Shown here piece after piece: positions 20,651 to 33,259 of a DNA stretch of 64,000 bases; position 1 is the stretch's first letter; every line of letters begins with the position of its first letter. Under the pieces are notes generated by a model. The model was given only the letters and a program-made list of their open reading frames with translations, was not told the DNA's origin and did no database searches. The position numbers and the translations under genes are program-made. The DNA comes from Hetaerina americana (taxonomy: Eukaryota; Arthropoda; Insecta; Odonata; Calopterygidae): positions 1,110,001 to 1,174,000 of the forward strand of contig JAKTNV010000023.1 of the NCBI GenBank assembly GCA_022747635.1, written 5' to 3'.

Positions 20651-23600
20651 AATCATTTTGAGGTGTTTAAGGGTGAGCCAAGGAAATTTCGGCTCATTGC
20701 TCCGCTTTGCCGCTCAAAAGGATACTCAGCGTTCAGATATCACGTTAGCGATTCATTGACCGCGACCCCAATACTTGATATTTAGAAAATGTTAACGAAT
20801 TCCGGTCAGGATTTGATGATGGGTAACCTCTGGGAATATATTTTTTGTATAAATTACTTTTCATCCATAAATAACACTTTACCGCTTACACAAAAGACAA
20901 ATGATGCTATAGGAATGCTTAAAAAGTCAACGGAAAACTATCAGGTTAACATTTTTATTAGATGCCATTTTCGGGACATTTCCGGTAAATATTTTCAAAA
21001 AATATATTAAGCGAGAGCCACATACATTCAAGCTCCTAAGTATGCCTGAGTATTTAAACCAGCAAATGACCTTGAAGTTCATCGTTGTGTCGGCTATTTT
21101 TTTCATTTTTCACCTTTAAATGCTCCTAAGAAAAACAAAAATATGCTTCGGATTTGGATCTCGTTTCATACCGCTAAGATTTCGTAGAAAGGGTACTAAA
21201 GGCATGAGGTTCCTTCCGTAGCCTTCCTCATACTTAGGATGCCCATCTCTCATTCAATACTCATGCGCGAGAAAATCATCTCGCGAAAGGGTCTTCATCG
21301 CGGACTTCAATGCAATCGCCCCCATGACTTTGGCGGAAATGACCGAGAGGGCGACGGAGCGATCAATAAGCGCTGAAAGTGAGGTGCCACGAAAAGTCTT
21401 TAATGCGATGAAAATTAAATTGCACGGTCAGTGTACCACCCCCCCCCCCCTTCAGTCACTTCCATAACCCCCCCCCACGCCGCTAACCTGCCCCGCGAAA
21501 AACTCCCTCTCCCTCCCACCCCCGCGAAAGATCCACGGAAGAAATTGTCGCCAAAGAGGTGTTCCATCAGTTGTCAGATGCAGTCTGCGATACGGAGAGC
21601 CAACATCCCCCTTCTCCCCGCCTCCCTCTCCCCCACACCCATTTCCCCATCATCGATCGAAGTGCCTCCGCGACATGCGCATAAATCGCATTAGCGGGTC
21701 ACCGGTGACCTTCCATGGGGAGTTCGTCACTTGGTGACAGATACGTGCTCAATGCGCCACTACCGAAATTCCATGAGTTACGCGGAAGTGGGCAATTGTG
21801 CCCCTGCTATCACGTATTTAATCTGACGGCCGTGGAGTACTTCAAATAAAAAGCGCGTTCATGAAGGAGGATGGGAGGGAGTGACCAAGCGTCAGAGATA
21901 AGATATTCCATACATTTACTCCGCTCCGGGGCGGGAATTACAATTTAGGAAGCCTTTTAGGAACAGAATGAGGCACCAACGTATCTGGACATAGTCCGAC
22001 TTTATCAGAGATTTCCTATTTCGTGCTCGAATCATTGCACTGCTATGCGAACAGCCGGTGGTCTTGGATACCCAGCCGTCAAATTGAAAAATAGATATAA
22101 GTTGAGCGCCGTCGCAATGATAGATGAAGATATTTGCATTTAATGATTTGTGCGTCAAACGTGCAACAGGTACTTCTCTTAATCCAGGAAAATCTAATTG
22201 CAAGGGAAACCCATATGATTTCCAGCCAGCAAGAAGACAACTTTGCTACTTAGATCCGATGGCATAGCGACTAAGTATGCACAAGTCGGTGCTTCAAAGA
22301 GTGATTTTTATAATTTCATGGCCTTCTTTATTTTTGATTCCCTTTGTAAAGGTTAAGAAATCAAAAGTCGGTTGAAAAGAAATCAGGCTAAGCTGTTTTG
22401 AGTTCAGTTTCCATCAGTGCTACAGTTTCCTTAGCGGAATTTACTAGCTGTCATGTAGGTGTTGAAAATTTACATATTATAGCTTCACCAATGAGATCTT
22501 TGTATTTTGCATCGATCTGTTGACAATTTCCCATAACGTTTTGTTATAATCTTGTTTAAAAATGTAATATGAGACATATGCTATTCCATCTGGGTCAGAT
22601 TTGAACTCATACAACTTTTACACATTTAAGAGTAGTCTCCGCGGGAACAACAGGCGAAACCAAGTTTTGAGGGTAAATACCATGGGATTCGTGAATTGCG
22701 CGATTCAATGAGTTCAACCACTTTCCATTAGGATCCTCCTGTCTATGAGTAGTGGACCAACCTTGAAATACAGTCAACCAATGAAGCGAAGCGAAAAATC
22801 ATTGCATCATTTGGGAGGTTTCCTATCTCTCAAGTTGCTATAACTCTTAAAATAAATACTGATTGACTCGCTCGCTCGCATTTTGTGCTATACTGAACAA
22901 AAAAGTCTCCAGAATTTCTCCCTGGTTTTCTTTAAACCATTAAACATCTTCATTTGTTCACCTACATTTCCTAAAGTTGAACGTAACGATTATTCAGATC
23001 AAAATTATTCCTGTGACTTTTACCTTTAAAGTTAGAAATTTTGAATTATCGCCATAACATAAAAATAACCTTGCCAGCCTATGAGAGCTCTTCAAGGCAG
23101 GATGGAAAATTTCTCAATCGTTCCCTTTTTTTGGCGTAGAAATGCAATCGGACAAGAGAGACCATTAAGATAAATGAGGTCGTGGGACGAGAAAAGTCGT
23201 GTCTGCTCCTGTAGAAAAGGTGTCTTCCGACGGTGGAACACTCTTCGAGTCGAGCATCCAAAGACCTAGGAACTTCGAACAAAGGAATGGGATACAATGA
23301 AGGCAGTCAATGCAAAGGGAGCCCAAGGTATTTCAACCAGCAGGTTGCCTTCTCGCGTGGACATCGGATCCACACAGGTCCACCTCCTACTTTCAAACTG
23401 ACAGCACTTAATACTTTTCGCGTACCCCTCGCAAAGGCCACATGGGCACACGACTGAGGCCTGCTTCTACCGCGGCTCTCACGAGACGAACGGACCGCTT
23501 GCAGAAAATGCGATGCGAGAGTCGAGGTTTCCGCGCTTCGCTTTTCCGTTTTTATCTTTATGATTCGTTCTCACCCATGGGATTATTTTTCAAATGTTAA

Positions 23601-26600
23601 CTTCAGATGTTTTCCGTATGTCTCAAGAAGCTTTCAGTGGCTTATAAATTTCGCGCGAGAAAAGGGCCTCTATTCACTGATCGACCCATCTGTATTCCTC
23701 CCTGCTACGAATCAGAGCGCGCATCAATGTTTTTCTATCCTTCACCGAAAGAATATTCTTGGCAAACCCAACGGGTCAAAATTGTTGACTTTTTATGATT
23801 GATTTTAGTTTGGCCAATGAGTCAAATTGAGTAATCAGAATAATTTTTCCTGCATTCCTAAATTACTGATTTTTAAATATTTACCTCTGATTGGCTAATA
23901 TTCTTCTGCCGGATACATTATAATCACGACGTTGATTACCCATGATTATTCCTATGAGCTCCCCTTCCTTTTAGTCGATTGCACTGAATTTCAAGGAGGG
24001 TTTGCTTTGCGCGTTAGTGTATTATATCAACTTCTACCGATAGTTTGCAACAATACACCTGGATGTGGTTCCAACTTTTAATGATATTAATATGGATACC
24101 AATTACCATTGAAATTAATAAGTATATCAACTTATTGGAATAATGACATTTTATATTATTTGGAGTTTCCTTGGGACTTTGATAATTAAATCAACAGTGA
24201 AAAAGACATATAATCAGTAACTGCATCTGTAATATTAACTATTCCGTAGGCTAATTGTGGTTAAAAATATGGGAAAATCATCAACTTAAAACAATAACCT
24301 CAACTATATAAATTGATCGGAGCTGATTCAATGCATGATTAAGAAAATAAGTGGAGAAAACCGAAAGAAATAAGGTATTTCAGGTAGAGAGGTATTTATT
24401 TCATCGACACACACAGCCACTGCCATGAAAGGAATTATGATGAGAAATCGATATTACTATTCTGCATGGAGGTATAATATTATGATATTTGCTTACTTAC
24501 TCTGTCAAATTAGCTGTTTAATATTTGCAACCCCTTAAATAAACTATTACCTGAGTACTAATAAATGATTTCTATTTCCACGCATATACATTTAAACCAT
24601 ATATATTTAAACGTTTTCATCATTCTAACATATTCCGAAATGGTGCGGACACTTTAAGAGAATGTGCATAATTAATTGTCTGAAGAAAACCATGCCCCTT
24701 TTAGTTGCCAATATCTAATCGTGAATGAAGCAACGATGGGAAATAATATTTATTTCATCACGGCTTTCTTATTCTTTAAATCAATACTTTGTAAATAACC
24801 AGAGTTTCTAATGATTTCTTCGGCACGTTCTCAAGTCCTCGCGATATCTATTTATAATTTTGACCCAACTTCTTCTGCTAAAATCTTGGAAATATTCAAA
24901 TGACTTTCAGAATAGTACACCGCCAAGAATCCTTGGTCCAAAAATACGCCCTAAGTCCCGGTCATAAAACCTGACTCAAAGACGCCATTGCATTTAAAAA
25001 ATTGACCTAAATATTGCGCGGAGGAATGGGAAGAGGGGGAAAGAAAAGAAAAGCTGATTAGTGAACGAACGCCGAAGAGGAAGCACCCCGAGATGATTAA
25101 CCTCCAAATTCCCTCCCATCGAGAATGGCCCCATTCCAATGCGAGAGTGCTCGCGTATTTTCCCACATGTAGCCTTCATTGCGAATATTAGTATTTCATG
25201 TGTGGCACCCACCTCTTACACCTTTCTACAGGTTGGATGGCTCATGGAAGTATTTTGGGGTCAAAGGCAAAAATAATGAGGGTATTTGTCGCGATCCGGG
25301 ACTTGCAGCTTTAATTGCACTTTATTATGAGGGTAGTGACCGTACGTTATCGGTTTAACCACTTCCCCGATCCTCACTAAGCTACACCCTTACCCTCGTT
25401 CTCTCATTCCTTTAATTAATCCCGATCATTAAAACATCCTGTCCCTTTCTTTCCATGGCATTTCCCGAACGCCTAATTGAGATGCCACGCCTTACTATGA
25501 CGTCATCTAAGAAAAGGTAACAGAAGAAATCCGCGATATCTTCGGATGGGGCTGAATGATGTGGTGAATCGTCAATATAGGCACGCAATGCGGTATGCCC
25601 AGAGGATATAATTGTTTTTATGGTATTGATTTCGCTAAAACAATCGTAAATGAAGCATTAGGATACGCTTCGCATTTCCTTCAGTCGTGCAGTTGAAGGG
25701 TATCGTCCGAATCTAGACTAAAATTGTAGAAACTAGTAAAGGATGAAGATATGTACAAAGATAATTTACGTTCGTGTTTGTATACTAATGGGCATTTTTC
25801 ACACTCCAATCATATTTCAGTTAAGAAGAATTATGTCAACAACAGGTTTTGGTGACGTTATAAAAGAGGTTTATTAAATATTATTAGTAAATTTGTCTAT
25901 TTTACAGACAACGAGGTTAAGGATAGGCATCAAGGTGCACCAACGCTGGGCTAGACTATTTCAGTAATATCTCATCCAAACAGATTCAGAAGCTGTATTT
26001 ATCAAAAAGAGATATTTCAATTGATGCCTCATAGACATTATGGAAGTGCCGCTTATTCTTGCCGAAAATTCCGGGAAAATGCCTTGCCGGAAAAATGAAA
26101 CTAACTCAAAAGAGTACTATACTATATGTAAAAGGAAGACAAGCCTCAAAAAAGCGACAAGTAATTTTATAGCATCAGCGTAGAGTGACGCTGATGAAAT
26201 GTAATCACATGGAAGTGGTTTATATCCGACTACCCACTCAAACAAAAAACAATAAAACAGACATACATTTGGCTCCTCGCTTCCTAGAACGATCCAGGAA
26301 TTAATATCAGACACTAATCACCTTAATCCTCAGATATTTTCATCCCTCTACAGACACACACATTCACATACACAAACACATATATAAGTATATGTTTGGG
26401 AATGTGTGTGCGTGTATCATGCACGAAAGTTGCACGGATGCGAATAATAATTCAGACGAAGAAGAAATATGGCCAGAAATATAGAAAAACACATATAAAA
26501 GGACACACGTATTCCAAACTCAGTGGCAAGACCATCTTCCTCTTGGGAAAGAAGGAAATGTTGGCTGTTTGGTTGGCTAACGCTATTTCGCCCATTCGTT

Positions 26601-27292
26601 TGGATTTTGTATTTATTAAAAAAATTGAACGAGAACGTCACAATAAAAAGATATAAGTTGTTATTCTGAAGGTATTCGAATACAAAAATGATCATCAACT
26701 GAACAATCAACATCAATAAACCATCATTTTGGTTCAAATGATTGAAGGTTTGTTCACAAAATATGCCACAAGAGCGGAGTATAAAGTTCCTGGTCGGCAT
26801 TTTTCACACAACACGTTACTAGGCCTCACGGAGAGGCTTTTCATCAGAAGAATTCCTCCCTCAGAAAAGAATTTCACCGCCTGAGTGCACCCATATTAGA
26901 AAAGAAAGGCTAGCATACAAAGGAGATGTACACACAAAGCATGAAATTAGAAAGGAGATCGCGTATTTGTGTGAGTAGCACGCTGTTGGACTGTGACTCA
27001 ATGACTTCGAGGCTTACCACGCCAAGAAAAATTATCAATTGTAGGTAAAACTGAATCCTTGCGTTTACTGACGCCATGCGTTTACTTGACGTGTTTGGAT
27101 AAAATATTTAGCAAAATATAAAGATATAAAGGCTAAAAGCATTTCGAGCTCTTGTAAAATAGACCCACGCAAGATAAATAATGATATATCATTTGGATAC
27201 TTTAATTAATTGTGTACTCAAAAAATGAATGAATAAACTTATCGTTAACTGTTTATGCTGAGAAGTAGTTTAAATGACGTAATTTAATTTAT
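20651..27292. other. No recognisable gene
   Basis: Mostly AT-rich sequence. It holds C-runs near 21438-21475, a CA-rich stretch near 26350-26420 and a hammerhead-like PLE trace at 26795-26850. Otherwise I can support no gene or repeat. Open frames here are short and have no recognisable domains. Confidence 0.5.
26795..26850 (-). mobile_element. Hammerhead-like trace of a Penelope-type end
   Basis: On the minus strand: CTGATGA (26841-26847), then a 5-bp stem GCCTC/GAGGC (26833-26837 with 26823-26827), then CTAGTAACGTG where an active ribozyme would have GAAAC after the stem. This is the order of a hammerhead core with a damaged final box. No PLE coding sequence is nearby. Confidence 0.4.
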
Positions 27293-27779
27293 TTGATTTT
27301 CTTAACCATTTCGTTGAATTGGACTACAGTGATCGTATCACTACTATTACCTCTGAAAGTGCCACTAACTCAAAACGCTTCTCGTTTATGGTCAGTTTAC
27401 GTCGCAACTCTGCTTGCGCACCAATCGAAATGCCACTTGGTGCGGAAGTGGCCTCTGAATGCCAGCGCGTGGGCCTTTTCAGCAAGTCTTTTCAAACCAC
27501 TTTTATGTCTAACCATCATACGGATGCTTCAAACTTCCGCCCAAATGGTATTAGTTTCCACTCTTTGTCATCACTTAAAACTTGCCCTGATGAATTCTGC
27601 TCAAACTGCTGACCTCCATTGATACTTAAGCAACTTGCTCTGATCAAATAAGTGCTATGCTTCTGGAAATGACTACTCCTGCTTAGAGTGTCCCTGTCTC
27701 CATCCTTTTTAACCGTTGCTTTTTGTGGGGCATTTCCCCACCATATGGAGTATAGGTTAAGTCTTCCCCCCGTCCACAC
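27293..27779. other. Open frames of unknown nature
   Basis: Two overlapping plus-strand frames (27293-27622 and 27319-27612) lie just upstream of the RT-RNase H fragment. Neither shows a domain I recognise. They may be part of the same element or chance frames. Confidence 0.25.
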
Positions 27780-28578
27780 CTCAACCGGTCGAAGCCATTA
27801 TCCAGTTCTTACAGGGAGAACTAGGAATCTCAATCAACCTGAGAAAGAGCATCATAGTGCCGACACAGCAATTGAAATATCTCGGTGTGCAAATAGCAAC
27901 AAACACAAGACAGTTATCTCTGACTAAAGGAACGTTGCAGAGGATCCGCTATACTATATATTGGATACAATCCCGAGGCTTCGTAGGGCGGACTTCCCGA
28001 AGGCCTTGGGATTTGTATCTTGGTGTGTGTACATCCTCCGTCTCCCATACTTCCTCATGTCCGACCTAGCGCGGCGACAAACTAAATGGGCAGAGGAATT
28101 ATGGGAGGCGGGGGTGTGGAAGAAGAAGAGGGAATTTAGCAACGTTTCTACAACCATTGACATTTACTCCGACGCTACGCCGTTCCAGGCGGCGTGGACA
28201 ATCCCTGAATGGGATATCCAAGAAATCTGGGCGTTTGACGAAACACTCCCTATCCTAGAAGCCGAAGCGTACGCGGCCCTGATGGCCCTCTTGCATGCAG
28301 CCCAATTGGATCCAAAATTCTGTAATGCAGTTATGTATTGTGACAACATGGCAGTTGTCCATTCTTTATGTAAGGGAAGAGGAGTAATCTTTAATAATCC
28401 TGATTTAAAGTATATGTATGTAAGAACAATAAAAGAAATGTCACAAGTTGTGACCTGGCAGTACATCTCCACCGCCGATAATCCGGCCGACCGTCCGTCT
28501 CGGACCGTCCTTCCTCCCTATGCCAGATCGGCCGCCCTTACGGCGGCTGGATGGATATATAGGAGGGACGAAGCCTGA
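27780..28578 (+). pseudogene. Reverse transcriptase (end) plus RNase H fragment
   Basis: 27780-27960 reads as the end of an RT palm: LGISINLRKSIIVPTQQLKY then LGVQI. One frame change later, 27961-28578 gives a connection region and an RNase H-like domain with all four acidic positions: SDATP (D71), LEAEAYAAL (E100 or E102), YCDN (D128) and NPADRPSR (D177). This RT-RNase H layout with a terminal NPADxPSR is found in DIRS-type and hepadna-type polymerases. The catalytic RT YxDD region is absent, so it is 5'-truncated or deleted. Lineage unassigned. It could also be a domesticated piece, since the RNase H frame stays open for 205 codons. Confidence 0.65.
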
Positions 28579-29115
28579 GGCGGCAGTCGGTTGGAAAATC
28601 TTGGCTGGATGTGTGCTGCCAGATCTCTCTTTGATTCAAATCTGGTAAAAAATCTTCCGTTGAGTCTTACCGGCCTATTTCCCGTCTGTCCATTCTGTCA
28701 GCTGTCTATGAACGAATTACGCAACAAAGACTTTTATCCTTTCTCTCCCATTCATTTTGGAGGAGCAATTTGGGTTCCTTCTTGTGTCGTCGACTTTAAG
28801 CAGCATTTCTATTCTGAAACATCAATACATTCAGGCCTACGAGCACTTCTCTCAATTGGACGTATGCTACGTTGAAATTTGGAAGCCTGAGATAAAATAA
28901 ATCACCAATTCCTACTATACAAACAAGAGAATCCTATAATACATATGGTTGATTTTTGGAAATTTGTTTTCATTCCGAACAAATAGGCAGCCACGCGTTG
29001 GAATTGTGGGAGTTCAGTCTCTCTCGTCCATTTTACTTCTGGTGTTCTCCAATGAAATGCCCTTGGCCCTTTGTAATTTTCCAAATACATAAAATAACTT
29101 GGTTGAAACAGTCAC

Positions 29116-30853
29116 CATGGAAAATTCTCCTCTACGTAGATGAATTTGCAAAATTTTCAAAAAAGTCGATAGCATCAGCGACATCAATAGCTTGCGGAAT
29201 GCCGTCAACGTACTAGCTGGGTGGTCTGATACTTGCCATCTTAAAATATATCCTGCCAAAACTTCACTCTCCGTAAATCACTTCATGAATGTGATTATCA
29301 AATTAACAATCAGGTAATCCCAACGGCCACGTCTCAAAAAGACCTAGTTATCATCTGTGACACTAAACTTCTCTTTCGTGAGCACATCAAAAGTATTTCC
29401 TCTTGAACTATGACACCGATTGGCTCCATTTATCGATTCGGAGACGTAACTAACTTGCCAGCTCTCCGTACCTTTGTCTTTGCCTGGGTTTCTCCTGGTT
29501 CCAAATTCGAGCCACTGCTCCACCCACCCACTCCTCTCAAACCACCTCTCTTGTTGTATCATTCGCCACCGTCATGCACACTTCCGTAACTTCTCTCTAG
29601 ACGACATCAGGTCTTCTCTCGGCATTTCCCTTCTTGCCGATCGCCGTGCCATGCATTATATTAAGTGTTTCATAAAAATCGTTCGTGGTAATTATGGGTC
29701 ATCCGAACTTCTTTTCCCTCTTCGAGTGTTTTCGCGTAGGAAACCGTGGAATGTCTTCCTTCATTGCATCACCGCTCGTCTTTCAATCACATAACGCTTA
29801 TTAATCTTTCAACTTCCATCAACGCGTAGTGCAATAATGAAACGCCTCCCTGGCTTCGACCCGTTCCAACTCCTCATGCCTGTCGTGCTCTTTCTCCCTT
29901 CTAATTTTCTTCGGAACTCCTCCTTTCTTCTCATTTTGTCGCCCTCAACTATGTAAACCAAACATTTATTTTTCATGCGGTGCTGTTACTCGAGACCCTA
30001 TCAGTTTTTACTGATATCACGTTGTCTTTGTTATTTGCCCAAATTAACTGGCGTGATGATGTTTTTGGACAAAATTAAGAAATAATGGATATTTCACGTG
30101 TATATTGAAAAGAAATAACAGTCCATTAAAGTTGAGTTAAGTCCATACAGAAATCGACGATGTAATTTAAGTCTTCTTTAACTGCAGGAGTGGAATGTGG
30201 GTGAAGGTCCTCTGGACTTCCCGTGTATTATGTTTATCGCAAATTTATTTTTGCAGCAAATTTATTTATTAAAAAGTTTAGTATGCGCATTCTTCCATCT
30301 ATTGTATCGGATAACAAAAACCCTTTACAAGTTATATTGGAAAGGAAAAAAATAAAGATCGTTTTCGGTTCATCTTAGTAAATACAGAAATATCGGTATA
30401 AGTATTTGGGGCACTCCTAATTGACGCCGTTTCTCGTTCATAAACCCATCCATAGCTACGTGTATACTAAATCATAGGTAATTTGAAGTCTGCATTGTGT
30501 GGAACTCTTATCGCAAAAGACGTGAATGTAGAAAAGTGGAATTTGGCAATTCTAAAGCCGTTGTATTTTTATGAAATTCAAGGAATAAGTTAGGAAATAA
30601 ATGGTAAAAAGTAATGATGACCATAAAATATTGGTTATATGATGTTTGCTTTAAGCCTGAGTAGCACGGAGGGAAACGAAAAAGCTAAGGTCCTAAACTT
30701 GATCAAGTTTACGGCCTTGGCTTTTGCATTTCACATTGTTTCACGATCGTAGGTAGGTTCATTTTAAGGTTGCACTAAATAGAACACTTCATCAACCGTT
30801 CGTGGATAATATTCAAGCTATGGTGAATATCAGGGAGTTGTGAGTAATTTTCT
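29116..30853 (+). repeat. Right arm of the 1.74-kb inverted duplication
   Basis: Reverse complement of 9108-10845 (see that entry). Here the LINE continues upstream of the arm into its earlier RT blocks, whereas the left arm is cut at this point. The right arm therefore looks like the source and the left arm the copy. No target duplication flanks either arm. Confidence 0.95.
30677..30728. repeat. Palindromic mini-element (mirror copy)
   Basis: Same near-palindrome as 9233-9284, followed on the right by CACGATCGTAGGTAGGTTCA, which resembles the flank of the MITE at 49557-49784. Confidence 0.7.
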
Positions 30854-31199
30854 AAACCGTCATCGCCCTTCAGTAGTTGCCGGGGCCTTCGCCGAGTGAA
30901 CTTTGACCCAGGAATCTCGATATCTTTGAGTCGATTGCCAAAGGGCCGTCGGTAAATGGCGCCACGCTTCTCTTGGTCAAACCATTAGGGGCCTAGCCAC
31001 ACTTCTCTGGCCAAACGGAATATCTTTGTCAATGCAGACTCTTTCACTTCCAACGACGCTATGTTTCTCCCGTTAGACCCTTCTTTGATAATTTGACTGG
31101 TAATCCTTTACTTTGATGGAATTCGGACCGCGAGCATCGTGAGAGGGGAATTGCAGGACGAGTTTTAAAAGCACAAGATATTGTGAAATGGAACACTTA
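30854..31199. other. No recognisable feature
   Basis: Contains a loose local repetition (CCACGCTTCTCTTGGTCAAAC and CCACACTTCTCTGGCCAAAC, about 30965-31020). No gene is seen. Confidence 0.45.
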
Positions 31200-31299
31200 C
31201 GAGGTCTATCCAATAAATACGCGAACTGGTGCAACCAGGCGGCTATGACGAGGAATATAGCCCCGCCCACCCGATGAGCCCTCTGCACTTGGCGGATCG

Positions 31300-32100
31300 T
31301 TGAGTTCTGCGTATGGTGGCAGTTTTGTAAGTTTCCGTTGTCCTTGTTTTTATTGTTTGTATAAAATAGAAATTTGCGAAATCTCGGAACAACGAATCAA
31401 CATCAAGTTTTTGGTGAAGTGCGGTAAAAGTCATCAAGAAATTCCTGAAATGTTGACAGCATTTTACGGAGATGATGCTCTGAAGGAAACATCCGTTTTC
31501 AAGTGGATGAAATCAAACCAATAAGTCAAGAAAAAGCCGATCGAAACTCAAAGTCGTGCTCCTCGTTTTCTTTGATGACGAAAGTGTTGTTGTTCATCAA
31601 GAATTTCTTCCTCAAGGACAGGCAGCAAATGCTGAGATCTACGTTTCTCAAGCGCTTGAGAGATAGATAGATAGATAGTGGTCTTTATTTGGGCGAAATT
31701 GAGACCAAATGGTCCCTTTGAGAGATCGAGTGCGACCAAATTTGACTCAAGTGATGGATGGATCCCCCACCATGGCCATGCACCTGCACATTCAGCATTG
31801 ATTGTTCGCCAGTTTCTGGCAAACAATTCAATCACTCTCCTCTATCATCTTCCTTATTGGCCAGATCTCGCCCCCTGCGGCTTTTACCTATTCCCAATAT
31901 GCAAGAATGTGATGAGGGGACAATACTCGGAAGATGTGGACACAATTAAGCAAATAACGACACGATAACGAAAAAGCCTAACTGCCGAGGGCTTCCAAGG
32001 GTGCTTTAAAAAGTGGAAAAGAAGTTATTATAAGTGGATAGTAACGAATGGGGAGTACTTTGAAGGGGACAAAATCTATGTAGACGAAATTTTCCAAATA
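31300..32100 (+). pseudogene. Mariner transposase, deleted and interrupted
   Basis: The HTH region is at 31393-31520 (INIKFLVKCGKSHQEIPEM). After a deletion that removes the hinge and the first catalytic block, the frame resumes with the LIVFFD-type block (VVLLVFFDDESVVVHQEF, about 31548-31600). Then come the HDN block, mutated to HHGHAPAHSALIV, and LAPCGFYLFP where the family has a catalytic Asp after C. The end GEYFEGDKIYVDE is preserved. Two catalytic positions are replaced and one is deleted. Confidence 0.85.
31661..31727 (-). mobile_element. Short retroelement 3' end with (TATC)n tail
   Basis: Inserted into the mariner transposase. Direct repeats TTGAGAGAT flank it (31652-31660 and 31719-31727). 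Read on the minus strand it ends CCCAAATAAAGACCAC followed by TATC repeats, a typical poly(A)-signal-plus-microsatellite 3' end of a SINE or LINE. It is too short to name. Confidence 0.65.
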
Positions 32101-32144
32101 GAGTTTTTATGGCTCTGTTCGCGTATTTATTGGACAAAATTGTA

Positions 32145-33100
32145 CGGAGAAGGGAGAGGGAGGTGTGAAGGGAAGAATTTTCATATCGTGTTGATGTAAA
32201 GAGGCAGATACATATACAATATAAGCAGGGCCACTTATGAACAATTTTAGGAATATGTAAAAAACCACCCGCATCTACTACTTCCTCGTATTATCTTTGA
32301 TCCAAGTTTTAACATAAGAGTAAAATAACTGGTAAATAAGAGGGGTGCTCAGTAAAGAATGATTATAGATATTTTATTCTTATTATTTTTTGTGCATAAA
32401 TGAAGTTTTTTATCCTCCTATTCTAATGTCTCATGCGTACGTGAGAAACGCTTCATTGATATGATTCCAGTATTGCGTCATCGGCAGACTAGGAAAGTTG
32501 AAACGTCGATTTTCTCGATAGATGTGAAATGAAATGCCAGATAAACCACACCTATCACCCAGCAGTCCAAAATAGATCTTTTTCTTTCCAGAGCTAAAGC
32601 TCGAAGAAAATGCTTCACAATGTGACCAATAATTTGGTATGCTTGTCAAAGAAATCGGATGAGGTGTCAACGCCTGTTCTCCTGAGTATAATTTAGAAAA
32701 TTACAATAGTTGGAAGGATGTTCCCCATGCAAGTAAGCCCCCTCTTGTGCTTATAGATGATACGACGAAAATCATGCATGATATGTTCTTGAGTTGGGGA
32801 AAGTGAAGTGGGTGTTAACCTAATACGAGTATGTAAGCGTACGCATTTCCTTTGGAGTCTATCGGTTGCATAATAACTGCAACTTTTGAAGACAGTAACC
32901 ATATATTAACAAGAAGGGCCAATGAATGATTAATGAACTGAATCAAAACTACCCTGAAGGTTCCTGTAGCCGAAGAAGAAAAATTGCGTCAGCATTTACG
33001 GAGAAGAAAAAAAACTAACTCTGACTGTGAATATTGAAGTAACGACTTAATGGAAAGATTGGTAAGGATTTTAGACACTTTTCAGAGCCTCAAATTGCTC
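32145..33100. other. No recognisable feature
   Basis: AT-rich sequence without a supported gene or repeat. Confidence 0.5.
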
Positions 33101-33104
33101 AAAA

Positions 33105-33255
33105 ACTTCTCCTTGGAAAAAAGACCGTTGAGGAGAGAGGATGAAGATACTATATTTAAGAGTGTGGGAAAAGAAGATGGATAGGGCTGGAGGAAAAAAA
33201 GCTGGGTAAGGAGAAAGACAAACGAAGAAGCATTTGATATGTTCGGAATAGGAAG
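33105..33255 (+). pseudogene. RTE-type LINE C-terminal relic
   Basis: Weak but collinear match to the RTE C-terminal region: the stretch around GAGTGTGGGAAAAGAAGATG and RRKTNEEAFDM (about 33205-33240) parallels VWRRMEKV and EKKTNEEVLGM in good copies. Too decayed to delimit. Confidence 0.5.
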
Positions 33256-33259
33256 CATA

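Larger units (their letters stand above)
28640..30853 (+). mobile_element. Jockey/CR1-superclade LINE relic
   Basis: RT blocks run in order on the plus strand in shifting frames: a YRPIS...LSAVYERI block (about 28660-28720), a TSGVxQ...LGPL block (about 29040-29080), the catalytic box degraded to LLYVDEF (29125-29150), an INSLRNAVNVLAGWS block, a DLVIICDTKLLF block, and the C-terminal RRAMHYIKCFIKIVRG block (29474-29794). The catalytic YADD is lost, and stops interrupt several blocks. The part from 29116 onward is the right arm of the inverted duplication. The 3' border is uncertain. Confidence 0.72.
31200..32142 (+). mobile_element. Mariner transposon, internally deleted
   Basis: Terminal inverted repeats share TCCAATAAATACGCGAAC (31209-31226 and the complement at 32118-32135). 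TA flanks both ends (31198-31199 and 32143-32144). At 943 bp, including a 67-bp guest, it is about two-thirds of normal mariner length. Confidence 0.88.

Noticed and set aside
9108..30853. A 21.7-kb transposon with 1.74-kb terminal inverted repeats (Polinton-like)
   Set aside because: The arms are pieces of a decayed LINE, one of which continues beyond the arm, there is no flanking target duplication, and the interior has none of the Polinton genes.
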